Assembly (NCBI GenBank): GCA_021802025.1 | Contig: JAKABC010000001.1 | Span: 1-42,360, forward strand | Reading direction: 5' to 3' | DNA: 42,360 bases | DNA from: Actinomycetes bacterium | Lineage (GTDB): Bacteria; Actinomycetota; Acidimicrobiia; Acidimicrobiales; RAAP-2 | Part shown: one piece after another, positions 41,486-42,360 of the stretch | Numbering within the stretch: the stretch's first letter is position 1 | Layout: every line of letters begins with the position of its first letter | Notes under the pieces: model-generated | What the model was told of the DNA's origin: nothing | What the model saw: only the letters and a program-made list of their open reading frames with translations | The model's database searches: none | Made by a program: the position numbers and the translations under genes

Positions 41486-42310
41486 GTGAGCGACGCTCCC
41501 GCCCGACCGGGCGCCCCGAGCGCGGAGGTCCACCCACCCCCGCTGACCCTGGCGTTCGACGTGGGCGGTACCGGTCTCAAGGCCGGCGTCCTCGACGGGC
41601 GCGGCGAGATGACGGTCGATCGGGTCCGCGTGGCGACCACCTACCCCATGCCCCCGGACCGGCTGGTGGGGGCACTGACGGACCTGGCGCGACGGCTGCC
41701 CGCGGCCGACCGCGTCGCCGTCGGCTTCCCCGGCCTGGTGCGCCGAGGTCGCGTGCTCAGCGCACCGCACTTCGTGACCACCAAGGGACCCGGCTCGCGG
41801 GTCGACCCGGCGCTCGTGGCGGCGTGGGGGAACTTCGACCTGGCCGGCGCCCTCGCGAGGGCGCTCCACGCCCCGTGCCGGGTCGCCAACGACGCCGACG
41901 TCCAAGGCGCCGCGGTGATCGAGGGCCGAGGACTCGAGGTGGCCCTCACCCTGGGCACGGGCGTGGGCTCCGCGTTCTTCATGGACGGGCGGCTGTTGCC
42001 GCACATGGAGTTCGCCCAGGTCCCCTTCCGTCAGGGCGACACGTTCAACGAACAGCTCGGCGACGCCGCTCGCCAGCACATCGGCCACGCGAAGTGGAAT
42101 CGCCGGGTGCGCCGGGCGATCGCCTACTTCGACGTGCTGACCTCGTTCGACCACCTGTACCTCGGTGGGGGCAACGCGCGCCACGTGAAGCTCGACGAGC
42201 TCGGCGAGGTCTCCGCGCGCGTCTCGGTGGTGTCGAACTCCGAGGGTATTCGCGGTGGACTCGAGCTATGGGACGACCGTCACGTGGGGGTGCGCGGCGA
42301 CGACGGCTGA
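41486..42310 (+). CDS. ppgK: polyphosphate glucokinase (ROK family)
   Basis: This enzyme phosphorylates glucose using polyphosphate (and often ATP). The 274-residue product has a short Pro-rich lead, then phosphate-1 motif LAFDVGGTGLKAGVLD, NDADVQGAAVIEGRGLE with the sugar-binding/catalytic Asp, LTLGTGVGSAFF, and the PpgK-typical HMEFAQVPFRQGDTFNEQLG and KWNRRVRRAIAYFDVL with LYLGGGNARH. The ROK zinc motif is absent, as usual for PpgK. GTG 41486 is preceded by AGGGTGG. It stands alone at the right edge; the remaining 50 bp show no gene. Confidence 0.92.
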   Translation: MSDAPARPGAPSAEVHPPPLTLAFDVGGTGLKAGVLDGRGEMTVDRVRVATTYPMPPDRLVGALTDLARRLPAADRVAVGFPGLVRRGRVLSAPHFVTTKGPGSRVDPALVAAWGNFDLAGALARALHAPCRVANDADVQGAAVIEGRGLEVALTLGTGVGSAFFMDGRLLPHMEFAQVPFRQGDTFNEQLGDAARQHIGHAKWNRRVRRAIAYFDVLTSFDHLYLGGGNARHVKLDELGEVSARVSVVSNSEGIRGGLELWDDRHVGVRGDDG

Positions 42311-42360
42311 GCGGCGAGTGGGGCGGGACGCGCCGTCGGCCCGGACGGCGAGCCGGTCCT

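Overview
The window is a gene-dense, high-GC chromosomal stretch in which GTG starts are common and 1-16 nt gene overlaps are frequent. A family I pyrophosphatase, a polyphosphate-glucokinase-type ROK kinase, a KorAB 2-oxoacid:ferredoxin oxidoreductase, a neocarzinostatin-fold secreted protein and several 14-TM DHA2 exporters together suggest an Actinomycetota chromosome. A deep lineage such as Acidimicrobiia is plausible, but the sequence alone does not prove it. I see no rRNA, tRNA, insertion sequence, prophage or CRISPR array.

Layout. 1-5921: the end of a PfkB kinase gene converges on a BMP-family (nucleoside-type) ABC importer operon read leftward, binding protein > ATPase > permease > permease, with a 21-bp-stem hairpin between the first two genes. 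6031-11242: a DHA2 exporter gene is divergent from ettA, which is followed by tryptophan 2,3-dioxygenase (kynA) and kynureninase (kynU). 11244-14885: gluconokinase, purU and a 3-hydroxyacyl-CoA dehydrogenase read leftward; ppa and a six-helix membrane protein read rightward.

14891-29435 is the most interesting part: a divergent catabolic locus. Leftward from about 20.4 kb run a C-C-hydrolase-like alpha/beta hydrolase, a 2-oxoacid dehydrogenase E2 with two tandem E1/E3-binding domains, a cytosolic NMT1-type ligand-binding protein, an aldehyde dehydrogenase and a TetR regulator. Rightward run a Liv-type ABC importer (five genes), a beta-hydroxyacid dehydrogenase, an M24 'pita-bread' hydrolase that has lost one metal ligand, and the E1-alpha and E1-beta subunits that match the E2 across the divide. 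The shared 224-bp promoter region carries two inverted copies of a 13-bp motif whose centres lie 95 bp apart, one of them over a candidate -10 box. The layout suggests import of one organic compound, hydrolytic trimming, oxidation and conversion to an acyl-CoA. The substrate is unknown and there is no E3 gene in the window.

29493-34928: a small membrane protein, then a leftward exporter, small protein and dienelactone-hydrolase operon divergent from a MarR regulator across a clear inverted-repeat operator, then a third DHA2 exporter. 35010-36284: a neocarzinostatin-like secreted protein and an orphan NarL-type response regulator. 36344-41179: a leftward operon of a GltD-like flavoprotein fused to a 2[4Fe-4S] ferredoxin, korA, korB and a 46-residue four-cysteine protein, all joined by start/stop overlaps. 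41486-42310: a polyphosphate glucokinase.
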